A stretch of 64,000 nt of DNA, from the NCBI RefSeq assembly GCF_023065955.2, contig NW_026622852.1, positions 12,354,423 through 12,418,422 on the forward strand, written 5' to 3'. Position numbers and translations under genes: made by a program. Numbering within the stretch: the stretch's first letter is position 1; each line of letters opens with the position of its first letter. The notes below the pieces were generated by a model. That model worked only from the letters and a program-made list of their open reading frames with translations. It searched no databases and was not told the origin of the DNA. Positions 20,554-30,179 of this stretch are shown here, piece after piece. Origin of the DNA: Ursus arctos. Lineage: Eukaryota; Chordata; Mammalia; Carnivora; Ursidae.

Positions 20554-22267
20554 TGCCACATTCTTTACCCTGTGCCAGGCGTGTCAGAAGGAGTTGGCTA
20601 GCATCTTTCAGCTTAAAGCATGATGTGTGTATGCACATACTTAGACAAAAAGAATGAGGCTTTCAGAGTAAAAACAGATGAAACTCTCAGCAGGTTTCAC
20701 ATGTCAGTACTTAATTTCTGCAAAGTCAGAAAGAAGGCTTTGTGTTTTAGGTTGTACTCCTGTGACTAACTACTTACGTTAACTTCTCCTAGAAAAGCTT
20801 TGAGCTTTTCTGTGAATCCCCAGTGCATTTAGCATTTCCTATGTAATAAGAAATAGGCCTTTTACATCACAAGATATGTATGAATAAAGGTGTGAAATAT
20901 GAACCAATCATAAATACCGTGGTTTCCGCTCTAAAGGAAATATCTATGTTTGCAAATCCAGAGACAGGTGAAAATGAGGACTTTGTCTTTTCATACTCTG
21001 TTATTAAGTCTTATTTATTTGGATGCAATTCATCGTTCTGTCAAAAATCCCACCGTCTCCCTGCCCATTCTCCCACCTCCCTGCTTCGTTCCTGATTTCC
21101 AGCAGGCCCTTGGTAAGTCTTAGCATCTATCCTATTTGTCAGGAGACCCACGGAGTCTCTTTCACAATGAAATTGAGCAGGGGAGATAATAATCTGTTTC
21201 CAAAAGCGCTCGTGGTCTTGTTTCTCAGATGCCACTGACTTTTGCTTCATCAAAGGGCCCTAGTTTTGATTTTTCTTGTCTGCATAACTGTAACATTGTA
21301 TTTGGCTGTTTTCCTTGTTCCCTGTCCTAAAATGTGCTTCCAACCAAAGTATAATTTCTCGTGATTTGATCATGAGATTTCATTTCTTAATACTTCCTTG
21401 CGGTCACTATACTTCTCTGAGCATTGACTGCATTTTTGCACCTTTGCGCTGAAGGCCCCATCCCCTTTCAGTCTTTCCCAACTTCTGTGATACCTCATAA
21501 GGGGCCTCAAGATGGTTTTTGTTGTGCTGGGACAAGGTCAAAGGGCAGCATGTAGGCCAGGAGGTTTAGCTGAGCATGAGGAGTTTGATAAATCTGGAAG
21601 ATGCTAGGCAGGCAATGGATTGGTTGTCGTAAGAAGGAGCAACGTGGACACTTGAGGTCTTGACACAGTTGCTTGGAGTTCTTCAGAGGTGACTACAGGA
21701 AAGAAAGCCAAGTCCAAGGTCTCATGGGCCCTAGGGTTGAAGTATATATATGTGCTTGAGGAGGTTTCCAAAGGTTCACTGTAAATGTTTTCTTTCTAAA
21801 ACACTATTCTAGAGGAGGGTAGTATAATGAAAAAAAATGGTGGGTAATGAAATGAGTAGAGGAAGACCAGAGAGTCGGTGCAGTAGAAGGAGAGGGCAGA
21901 GAAGGTTAGAGCTAATCCTGGAAGCTACTAGCCTCAGGCAGTTTTACTTCTAGCCCCAGGATTCATTGCTTACACGTGTACCAGATGAGACAGCAGTGTT
22001 GCCCAGCAACCGTAGTAATATACAGCCTGGGTGCTGGGATGGTGACATCCCCCTGTCAGCACTGCCTGTTCTCTGGGACCATTTCCTTTGATTCATTTTC
22101 CCAAGAAATTTCATTAAGGCATGTTCAAAGTAAGGAAGCTAACCCCCTACTGACTTCTAGGCCTCTTCTGCTCTTACACTTTCTCTGCCAGAGAAGTCCC
22201 AGAGACAGCCATACCTCTGTCCCAACCTCACTTACACATTTGATGAGACTGCATTTTTCAATTCATT
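20554..22267. other. non-coding, no recognised element
   Basis: About 1.7 kb with several 60-97 codon frames (20880-21095, 21023-21238, 21976-22269) and no product that I recognise. No interspersed repeat assigned. Confidence 0.4.
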
Positions 22268-22285
22268 AAAAAATCATTTCTTAAT

Positions 22286-22494
22286 ATCTGCCGCTTATTT
22301 TGAAATACACCCGTAGGATAAACATGACTGATAGGTCGAACATTGTCTAGATGATGGATAGGAATGAGATAAGTCCAATATAACACATTATTAAGTATGG
22401 AAACTTGATTTTAGGTATAGTGATGTTCACAATGTAATCCTTTCAACTTTACTAATGTTTGAAATTTTTCATAATAACCTCTTTGAAAAACAAC
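22286..22494 (+). mobile_element. 5'-truncated L1 3' end with 18-bp target duplication
   Basis: 'gcttattttgaaatacacc', 'ttcacaatgtaatcctttc' and 'gtttgaaatttttcataataacc' follow an L1M-type 3' UTR end, finishing in an A-rich tail. AAAAAATCATTTCTTAAT flanks it perfectly at 22268-22285 and 22495-22512, showing one retroposition event with only about 209 bp inserted. Confidence 0.8.
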
Positions 22495-22516
22495 AAAAAA
22501 TCATTTCTTAATTCTT

Positions 22517-22702
22517 CTTTTTTTTAAGATTGTATTTATTTACTTGAGAGAGACAGTGATCAAGAGAGAGCACAAGCTGGGGGAGGGACGGAGCCAGAGG
22601 AGAAGCAGACTCCCCACTGAGCAGGGAGCCGGACATGGGCCTCGATCCCAGGACCTGAGCTGAAGGCAGACGCTTAACTGACTAAGCCATCCAGGCGCCC
22701 CA
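22517..22702 (-). mobile_element. CAN-SINE, antisense
   Basis: The + strand reads T-rich tail, 'aagattgtatttatttactt', purine-rich body, 'cctcgatcccagg', then 'aagccatccaggcgcccc' at the right. Perfect 14-bp target duplication ATTTCTTAATTCTT at 22503-22516 and 22703-22716. The left copy overlaps the target duplication of the adjacent L1. Confidence 0.95.
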
Positions 22703-22780
22703 ATTTCTTAATTCTTACATTTATCAAGAGTACCTTGCTGTGGACTAAAGGGGATCTAAAAAGATAAGGCAAAAGGCAAG

Positions 22781-22785
22781 GAATT

Positions 22786-22822
<37 letters not shown>

Positions 22823-23702
22823 CCAGACAACTCAATTCAAAAATGGGCAATGGACTTGAAAAGACATTTTTCCAAAGAAGAAATGCAACTGGCCAATAAG
22901 CACATGAAAAGATGCTCAACACCATTAGTCATTAGAGAAATGCAAATCAAAACCACAGTGAGATACCATTTCACACGCATTATGATGGGTATTATCGAAA
23001 ATAAGTAATAATAATGATAATAACAGGTTTGGGTGAGAATGCAGAGAAACTGGAACCCTCATGCATTGCGGGTGGGAATGTCAAGTGGTGCAGCTACTCC
23101 GAAAACTAGTTTAGCAGATTCTCAGAAACTTAAGCATAGAGTTACCATGGGATCCAGCTGTTCCTTTCCTGGGTATAATACCCCCAAGAACTGAAAGCAG
23201 GGATTCAACACATGCACATCCATGTTTCCAGCAGCAATATTCACAGTAGTTGAAAGGTGAAAACACCCCATGTGTCCATCAACAGATGAACGGAAAAACA
23301 AAATGTGGTATCTACATACAATGAAACATTATTTGCCCATAAAAAGAAATGAATTTTGGATGCATGCTATAATATGGATGAATTTTGAAAAAATTATGCT
23401 AAGTAAAAGAAGCCAGCTATGAAAGGACAAATGTGAGTCCACTTATATGAAGTATCTAGATTAGCCAAATTCAGAGAGATAGAAAGTAGAATCTAGGTTA
23501 TTAGGGCTGGAGTTGGGGTGGGTAGGGATTATTGTTCAATGGGCACAGAGTTTCTGTTTGCAGTGATGACAGTTTCTGAAAATATGCAGTGGTGATTGTA
23601 CAATACTGTGAATGAATGTACTTAATGTCACTGAATTGTGTACTTAAAAGTAGTTACAATTGTAAATTTCACGTTATGTATATTTTACCACAATTTTTTT
23701 TT
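22781..23702 (+). mobile_element. 5'-truncated L1 (L1MA/MB-like) insertion
   Basis: After a (CA)n at its 5' side the sequence follows L1 ORF2 from the 'aatgggcaatggacttgaa'/'cattagtcattagagaaatgc' region to its end, then the UTR 'ttgttcaatgggcacagag', 'gaatgtacttaatgtcactg', 'tatgtatattttaccac' and A-tail. AAAAGGCAAG flanks it at 22771-22780 and 23703-23712, the probable target duplication. Frames are broken by stops and indels; it codes for nothing functional. Confidence 0.85.
22787..22818 (+). repeat. (CA)n microsatellite at L1 5' junction
   Basis: About 16 CA units between the 5' target duplication and the first recognisable L1 base. The reverse frame 22674-22925 is made partly by this repeat. 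Confidence 0.97.
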
Positions 23703-23712
23703 AAAAGGCAAG

Positions 23713-24069
23713 AGTTCTTTCCCAAACAAAATGCATGCCTAAGAAAAACTTAAATGAAAAGACAAGGCAGTATGCTATTATGCAAAATGAGGTAAATTAG
23801 TAATTATCTGAAAGAAGAGAAAGAAAATAAGCTGGAGACAACAAAAGAACACTGTGGAGGAGGTGGGGCCTGTGCCAGATATCCAAGCAAAAGAATGGGG
23901 TTGGGAAATGCAGGGAGATTTGCCAAGTAAGCTTTTCATCTGCAGCTTTCCCAGCGTTCATCTGCCATCATCCCCCCCCCCCCTTGCCTCTTGCCATCTA
24001 AAGCAGAGGTCCCAGCTGGCAAAGTCAAGAACGTTTCACGTGTGGCCTGGATCTCCACACACCTTCCCT
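23713..24069. other. non-coding with a poly-C run
   Basis: No gene or family assigned. Twelve consecutive C at 23972-23983. Confidence 0.5.
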
Positions 24070-24650
24070 AGGACCTTGGACTCCTGGTGATCATCTCTGC
24101 ATCATCCATCTCTCCTCCCTGGTTCGTGCGTTCTTCCAACAGCACTGAAGTGAGCTCAGACTGCCCTTTCAAATCAACCAACCAACAAAGTCTGCAAATC
24201 CTTCCTGGTCCTCTGTGCCCCTGCTTGTCTCTCCCCTCTTTCTCCTGCCCTTCATCACCAGACGTCTTCACTTGCCGTCTACACTTCCTTGAGTTTTCAT
24301 GCAGCACTTAAGCTCTCCTAAACTGGTTTCTCTCCTGGTATGCAGTGGAATTACTACTGCCCAGGTCAGCAATGACCTTCTTCTCACTAAGCCCAGTGAA
24401 CACCTCTGAATCCTTATCAGAATTGCCAAGAACAGCCAACATGATTGATGACCCCCTTCTTGAAATAGTCTCTATCCTTAGCTTCCAGTAAAGCTGCCCT
24501 TCACTCTGTCTTATTGCTGGTTTCTCTTTTCTGCACGTTTCTTCTGGCTCAGTATTATGTCGTCTTCTCTCTACATTCACCTTGTACGTAATTCATCCCC
24601 TCGTGGCTTAAACTACCATCTATATGCCTACCAAAGTCATAATCCCAGCC
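24070..24650 (+). mobile_element. L2 LINE ORF2 fragment, sense
   Basis: 'ggtcagcaatgaccttcttctcac', 'acacctctgaatccttatcag', 'gacccccttcttgaaatagtctc' and 'ccttagcttccagtaaagctgcc' follow L2 ORF2 order ('caccaatgacctccttattgcc... ctccttgaaacactctcttcacttggcttccagg'). This is the reverse transcriptase part upstream of the L2 3' end. The frames on both strands at 24068-24580 are accidental. Confidence 0.65.
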
Positions 24651-24706
24651 CAAATGTTTCTTAAGAATATGAGGCCCACTAGGCAAACTGACTACTACCC
24701 ATCTCT

Positions 24707-24900
24707 ATTCAGTTTTTTTTAAGATTTTATTTATTTATTTGTCGGAGAGAGAGAAAACACAAGCAGGGAGAGCAGGAGGCAGAGGGAGAAACAGGCTCCC
24801 CACTGAGCAAGGAGACTGGTGCGGAACTTGATCTCAGGACTCGGGGATCATGACCTGAGCCAAAGCAGATGAGTAACTGACTGAGCCACCCAGGCGCCCC
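24707..24900 (-). mobile_element. CAN-SINE, antisense
   Basis: T-rich tail with 'aagattttatttatttattt', purine-rich body, 'gagccacccaggcgccccta' end. Target duplication TACCCATCTCT (24696-24706) / TAACCATCTCT (24901-24911), one mismatch. Confidence 0.95.
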
Positions 24901-24911
24901 TAACCATCTCT

Positions 24912-25364
24912 TTTTAAATTCCTCAGCCAGCATCACGAACTCAGGGCACTCCTGGAATGCAGCTTACAAGACTCTGAGTGAGCACAGCCCAACCCTTTCT
25001 ACCTCACTTTGCCTCACTGGGTTTCTCCTGCCATGTCTTTTCTGATTCCCAAACGTGCCAAACTAGTTTTCTCGGTAAATGGAGCCTACCAGCACCTAAC
25101 CCATAGAGTTTTATAGGATGCAACAAAATGTGAAATACTTAGAAAAGTGGGAAATGTTACAGTTGTTATTATCATCACTTCATTGTTACTCACACTGGTC
25201 TACTCAGGTCAGGAAAGGAAAGCAGAGCGATGATATCAAATCCATAATTATAGCTGTTTTGTAGTTACTGAAAGAACAAGATGTCTGTGGTAGTTGGCTA
25301 CTTGGCATTTTTAACTCTTCAGGGAATTGGAACCCATTTGTTCATACTACCCCCTCTGGAAATC
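24912..25364. other. non-coding, possible MIR remnant
   Basis: Mostly unassigned. 'gtgaaatacttagaaaagtgg' followed by 'ttacagttgttattatcatc' at about 25130-25180 resembles the reversed MIR end, too weak to call separately. Confidence 0.4.
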
Positions 25365-25520
25365 TTGGAAATCAGTTTTTGATCCATATTTTACAATTGA
25401 GAAAACTGAGGCTGGCAGTTATCAAAGGAATCCGCCAATTCAGGGCAAATAGTCCCACTATTATATATTGTTTAGCCTCGGGTAGAACTTTAATTCCATC
25501 TCAGCTTTCCAGCTAGCAAT
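25365..25520 (+). mobile_element. MIR SINE fragment
   Basis: 'tccatattttacaattgagaaaactgaggc' is the MIR core 'ccattttacagatgaggaaactgaggc'. The part after it ('gccaattcagggcaaatag') is degraded. Confidence 0.6.
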
Positions 25521-25639
25521 GCTGGCATTGTGTAGACACCACCATAGTTGCTAAAAATGGTGACTGGCCAATTAAAGCCCCCTGCTGAGTCTTCCGTCCA
25601 CTGAATTCGATTCCTTACTCTTTCATGCAGGACAAAGCA

Positions 25640-26210
25640 AGAATGCTTCAAGTACCAAATCATTTGGCAGTCTTTGATGGCATGAAAAACAACTGTTTGT
25701 ATAGCAAAATATTTTCCAGAACTAGAAGCCCATAAAGATTATTGCCTTCTCTTTGGCACACAGAAATAGTCGGCCAGCATGACTCTCTCGGCTTTCTGGA
25801 GCATGGCACCCAGAAGGGAGAAGAAGGTCCTGTCCTCCTCCATGGTGGCATTCTCTGCTTTGTCCCCACGTTGGGCTACCTGGCTCCGGGACCTTCCATG
25901 GTGCCTGCTCACTCCCTGCCCATCCTCCCACAGACTGGGCTCACTGTTGGCCATCGCAGTGTAAGGAGAGAGCAGATCCAACTGGGTGAGGCTGGCCCCT
26001 CCCTGCTGATGCCGGGGCCTTGGCATTGCTTTCGCTGCCAGTCTGGTTGCTTCCTTGTTGCCTTTGGAAGCCTGCACTTTCTCTGTGGCTTTTGTGGTCG
26101 TTTCCATCCGCCAGTGTGGTCCCTTTCAGAGGCACTAGCGTGCCAGACCAGCCTATTTGAATTGGTGCCAGGCCACTTATTGGGGAGGTGAGGCCAAATC
26201 CCATATATTT
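25640..26210 (-). other. GC-rich block with long unrecognised frames on both strands
   Basis: A reverse frame at 25739-26107 (122 codons) overlaps a forward frame at 25742-26191 (149 codons) and shorter ones. The reverse product is basic and hydrophilic at the N-terminus (K/A/T-rich), has an S/R-rich middle and an amphipathic stretch near residues 90-115. The forward product is rich in hydrophobic residues and Pro. I recognise neither. No canonical poly-A signal or poly-A run follows the reverse frame. It could be an exon, a decayed pseudogene or chance in a GC-rich stretch that happens to lack stops. Confidence 0.3.
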
Positions 26211-26402
26211 AAAACTGTAATGCTTTGCTTGTCCACCTAGCTCCTGTCTCCTGAAGTCATTAGTTGTGGTTTTACTTTACTGTTAAAACACTCTTCTTTT
26301 TTTCCTTTCTCTCCGCTCCGGCTATTTTCAGCTCTATGTATTTAGCAAGTTGTGTGTAGGTAGACATTCTGCCGTTCTACTTAAATCTCTTTATTTTTTT
26401 TC

Positions 26403-26439
26403 TGTGTGTGTATGTGTGTGTGTGTGCATGTGCGTGTGT
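26403..26439 (+). repeat. imperfect (TG)n
   Basis: TG units with TA, CA and CG interruptions over 37 bp. Confidence 0.9.
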
Positions 26440-26471
26440 CCGAAGGAAAGAGAATGTGTTTCTTATTAAAT

Positions 26472-26503
26472 GGGGGAGGAGGAGGGGTGGGGGGAAGATA
26501 GGG
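26472..26503 (+). promoter_or_regulatory. G-quadruplex motif
   Basis: Four G-runs of 5, 4, 6 and 3 (26472-26476, 26484-26487, 26489-26494, 26501-26503) separated by loops of 7, 1 and 6 bases, fitting G3+N1-7. It follows the (TG)n tract directly. No promoter or gene start is visible next to it. Confidence 0.7.
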
Positions 26504-26769
26504 AGACCCGACGTTTGACTAGAACAGAAAGTAAGGGAACAGTGGCAGCCTGTCTGCTAACACGGGGGTAGGGAGAAGCCCACTTACATGGCCGCAGGAC
26601 AGATGTCCTCCTGATCTTACATTTCTTTGGGAAAACAGACCTTTGGTTGCTCGAGAGAGGCCTTTTGTGCTCTGTTTTGCTTGGCATATTTTAAGATCCT
26701 CAGAAAGTCACTGGGATCTCTTTTGCATCTTGCCACGTCTAAAGCTCTGCAGAGATCAAGCATGATTGT

Positions 26770-26935
26770 ACAGTGTAAGGCAGATAAATAACAACAGTCC
26801 CATTTCTGTGGCTGAATTAGGGGAGTTAAGTGATTTTCCTGACATCCCTCAGGAAGCTAAAGACACATCCAGGAACACAACATGTGAATTCTCGTCTCGG
26901 ACCTTGCACCCCTGGACACATCGCCCTGTCTCTAT
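26770..26935 (+). mobile_element. possible MIR SINE
   Basis: 'cagtcccatttctgtggctg', 'gggagttaagtgattttcctgacatccctcag' and 'acatgtgaattctcgtctcgg' follow MIR order loosely. Confidence 0.45.
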
Positions 26936-28439
26936 TTACTCTACAGTTCTGCACATATGTTTTTTGAGTAAATATTTGATTCTGGGGAGACTTAGGGTGA
27001 AACAATCTCCTAACCTTCATCAGTGAAAGGTGCTGGATTAACAGTGCTTTCGACCGAAGTCTGCCATCTATCAGTACGTAGCTGTGGTTTGAATAGCATC
27101 TGTCCTGCTTCTCCAGGGGGCCTACGCCACAGACCCTGCAGAACACATTTTTACCAAAAGCCAAAAGGGAGCCCTGAGAACTGGCAGTCATCAAAGATGT
27201 GTTTTCTGGAGGTGCCCTGAATCAAGAAAGCAGCACAAAGCACGGAAAAATACCTTTTGAAGGACGATAATGAAACAGCTTGCCCGTGATGGGTAGATGT
27301 GAGTGTTCCATGAAAGAAACATGGGTTAGTGAGTCTCTAACATGATGTCTATGAAACTCATCCTCTGAAAAATGTGAGTTTCCCGTCTGGCTTGAAAGAT
27401 GCAGTTATAATATATGTGGTAGTTTTAGAACATGCCAGAATTTGTAAAAACTGAGAATTTGAGTAATGAATCATATGATAGAGTAGAGCAGACCCTACAA
27501 CTTCATTTTAGATGGATCATTCTAGAGATAGCATCAAAATCCAAACTAGTTTAAGAGCCTGATAAGAAACAAACCGAGAGCAGTGCCCAGTGGGGTAGAA
27601 AGGAGCCATTAGCCATGTGTGAGGGAGGGGTGAGAACTGTGGGAAACTAAAGTGCCTATAATCCTTATAAAGGGTGTACTGCCCGCAGCTCTAACCAGTG
27701 CTCCTCAGGCAGGATTATAGGCACATTGTGGTCAGATGGTCTGATTTTTTTTTTTAAGAGACCATGGAAATCCCGTTTTTTTAGGTAAATATCCCAATAT
27801 TAAAATGTTAGAAACGAATTTTTAAAAATTTACAACACTGTGTTAGCCAAAGAAAACATATCCTACAAGACACGTTCAATGCATAGGCTGCCAGTGAACA
27901 TTTTTTTTTTTTAACTCTTAAAGGTGATGATTTATATGATGAAACACAGGAGCTTTTAGGGAGAGTTAGCAGAGAATATGAGAACCAGGGAAGGTGCAGG
28001 GAAATTTGGTACAAGCCAGAGATTCGCACATGACACCGACCAGAGCAGCACATTGACTCACAGATAACAAGTCTAACAAAAGTATTTCAGATAGGAGAGG
28101 AAAGGAAACCCAGGAGAGCTCATCAGGGTTTGTGGTCCTGGCTGAGTCGGACAGGTAGGGGAGCGAGAGACCACATGGAATATTCAGGTGACTACAGAGA
28201 GTATTTTCAACTTGCGCACCTGGGGTCCACACTGAAAGAACACCGTATTTGAGCAGGTTAAGAGCAAAAGTTGCAACTAGCAAGTGAAATGTAAGTAACA
28301 GCTTGTTACACATCTGATTAATGAGTTAGGCTGTGCCAGGATAGTTAAACGAAAGAGACTGGGCACCAGTACGCACAAGACTTGGAGCTCAGAGGTTTCG
28401 GACATCAGTGAAGTATTGTTTCGCTCTTAAGATCTTGGA
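26936..28439. other. non-coding, no recognised element
   Basis: About 1.5 kb. Frames at 26826-27194, 27808-28053 and 27966-28313 (up to 122 codons) show no recognisable product. T-runs near 27747 and 27901. No family assigned. Confidence 0.4.
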
Positions 28440-28528
28440 AGACATATGTTATTTATCTTTTACATCACTGCCCCTTGCACAGCGGTTGGCACATGAGAAG
28501 TTTAGTGAATAAATGATGGCTCAATATG
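28440..28528 (+). mobile_element. L2 3' terminus, sense
   Basis: 'cactgccccttgcacagcggttggcacatgagaag' and 'gtgaataaatgatggc' match the L2 end ('cctggcacatagtaggcgctcaataaat'). Confidence 0.55.
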
Positions 28529-28914
28529 TTGGAAACCATAACCATAAGATAGCATGCGATATGCTAAAGGGGACACAGGTGAGGAATGGCCCACCAAATT
28601 TAATGGCTACTTCTCAGTGCACATACTACTCAGAGGTGCAGTTTTGATATCATTCCATCTCCAATTATCCTCTCCTTGTATCTCTTAGTATCCCTCTTTC
28701 CTGATCTTACCTTTACCTTTCTGGGATGCCCCCCCCCCACCCATTAATGTAAACTATTGGCTTCTGCAGCTTCCTCCTCATGCTTCTTCAATGTTGGTGT
28801 TACCTGGAGTGGTAGAGTTCTTTCTACAGCGTTCTGCAGTAATCTCATCAACACTTAGTGATCGCGGCTCTCATTTATGTGTTGACATCCCCGCATTCCA
28901 GCCTGAACCCAATT
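28529..28914. other. non-coding with a poly-C run
   Basis: No gene or family assigned; a C-run lies near 28729-28738. Confidence 0.4.
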
Positions 28915-29070
28915 CCAAAATAAAATTTCCAGTTACTGTTATGGCTGTGTCCACCCCCCTGCCCAGTTCGTATTTTGAAGCCCTAACATCAAGGTGGCTG
29001 GATTTGGAGATGGAACCTCTAAGGAAGTAATTAAGGTTAAACGAGGTCATAAAGGTGAGTCCCTGATCTG
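28915..29070 (+). mobile_element. old LTR fragment, MLT1/MaLR-like
   Basis: 'ttatggctgtgtccacccccc', 'ttcgtattttgaagccctaac', 'tggatttggagatggaacc' and 'gtaattaaggttaaacgaggtcataaagg' follow the order of a MaLR-type LTR that I recall ('gtgtccccccaaaattcatatgttgaagtcctaac... ttatttggaaataggg... gttaaaatgaggtcatta'). Only the 5' part remains. The subfamily is uncertain. Confidence 0.5.
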
Positions 29071-29087
29071 AAGAAACTTAACATGAG

Positions 29088-29283
29088 GGGCGCCTGGGTG
29101 GCTCAGTCATTAAGCGTCTGCCTTCGGCCCAGGGTCCTGGGATCGAGCCCCGCATCGGGCTCCCTGCTCTGCTGGGAGCCTGCTTCTTCCTCTCCCACTC
29201 CCCCTGCTTGTGTTCCCTCTCTTCCTGGCTGTCTCTCTCTCTGTCTCTGTCAAGTAAGTAAATAAAATCTTAAAAAAAAAAAA
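29088..29283 (+). mobile_element. CAN-SINE, young, with small head deletion
   Basis: Head 'gggcgcctgggtggctcag', a short deletion after 'cttcggccca', consensus-like body, AAATAAAATCTTA and poly-A. Perfect 17-bp target duplication AAGAAACTTAACATGAG at 29071-29087 and 29284-29300. The target duplication is itself the 3' terminus of the antisense L1 to its right. Confidence 0.96.
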
Positions 29284-29300
29284 AAGAAACTTAACATGAG

Positions 29301-29740
29301 ATCTACCCTCTTGACAAATATTTAAGTGTACAATGCAGTATTGTCGACGATAGGTACAATGTTGTACAGCGGAGCCCTATAGCTTACTCACCTTGCTTAA
29401 CTGAAATCCTTGCCTGTTGATTAGCAACTCCTCATTTTCCCTTCCCCCAGCCCCTGGAAAGCACTGTTCTATCCTTGATTCTCTGAATGTGACTATTTTA
29501 GATAGCTCATGTAAGTGGAATCATGCAGTATTTGTCTTTCTGTGACTTGCTTATTTCAGTTAGCATAATGCTCTCCCCGTTCATCCATGCTGTTGCGTAG
29601 TGCAGAATTGTCTTCTTTTTTAAGGCTGAATCGTATTCCATTATGTGTATTACCACATTGTCTTTATCCATTCATCCACCGATGGACGTTTAACTTAATG
29701 TCTGTCATAGCTTATTTCCCCATGATTAGCGAACATCCAT
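29301..29740 (-). mobile_element. L1 3' UTR and ORF2 end, antisense
   Basis: The + strand reads 'gatctaccctcttgacaaat', 'taagtgtacaatgcagtattg', 'cccctggaaagcactgttc', 'taagtggaatcatgcagtat', 'tgacttgcttatttcagttagcataatgctc', 'atccaccgatggacg', the reversed end of an L1MA/MB-like element. A SINE landed exactly at its tail. Confidence 0.8.
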
Positions 29741-29797
29741 GTCAAAATTGGCCTTGGCATACAAACGGCGGAAGTCGGCAAATTTTGAAGAACCTCC

Positions 29798-29798
29798 C

Positions 29799-29848
<50 letters not shown>
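29798..29848 (+). repeat. (CT)n(AC)n compound microsatellite
   Basis: About 11 CT units, then 14 AC units without interruption. The 126-codon reverse frame 29695-30075 crosses it (C/V and E/R dipeptides) and is not a gene. Pure pyrimidine followed by alternating sequence gives both H-DNA and Z-DNA potential. Confidence 0.97.
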
Positions 29849-29850
<2 letters not shown>

Positions 29851-29899
29851 AAGTATAGGATATTGGTTCATATTGGAGGCTCTAGATTTAGATTCAGAT

Positions 29900-30105
29900 T
29901 CTAGATTTAAATTCTGGCTCCACGACCTACCATGTGTCCTCAGGCAAGTGACTATTTTGCCAAACCTTTGCTTCTCTGTTAAATGGTTATAATAATAGTT
30001 TGTGACTTGCTTTACAAAGTCGTCGTAAGGGCTAAGTAAGGTAAAGTGCTTAGCATAGTGCCCGGCTGATAGCAAGTACTCAGTAAGTGTTTATGCTGAT
30101 ATTAG
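29900..30105 (-). mobile_element. MIR SINE, antisense, nearly complete
   Basis: Reversed MIR: 'aaattctggctccacgacc', 'tgtcctcaggcaagtgac', 'cttctctgttaaatggttataataatag', 'aaagtgcttagcatagtgcccggc', 'agtactcagtaagtgtttatgc'. Confidence 0.88.
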
Positions 30106-30179
30106 CGGCAGCCACGATTATAGCGTTTTCTAAGGATTTTTTTGGTAAGGTGTTAACGAAAAGCACTTTAGAATTCTAC

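Noticed and set aside
29695..30075. 126-codon reverse frame with repeated Cys-Val and Arg-Glu
   Set aside because: Generated by the CT/AC microsatellite and a MIR.
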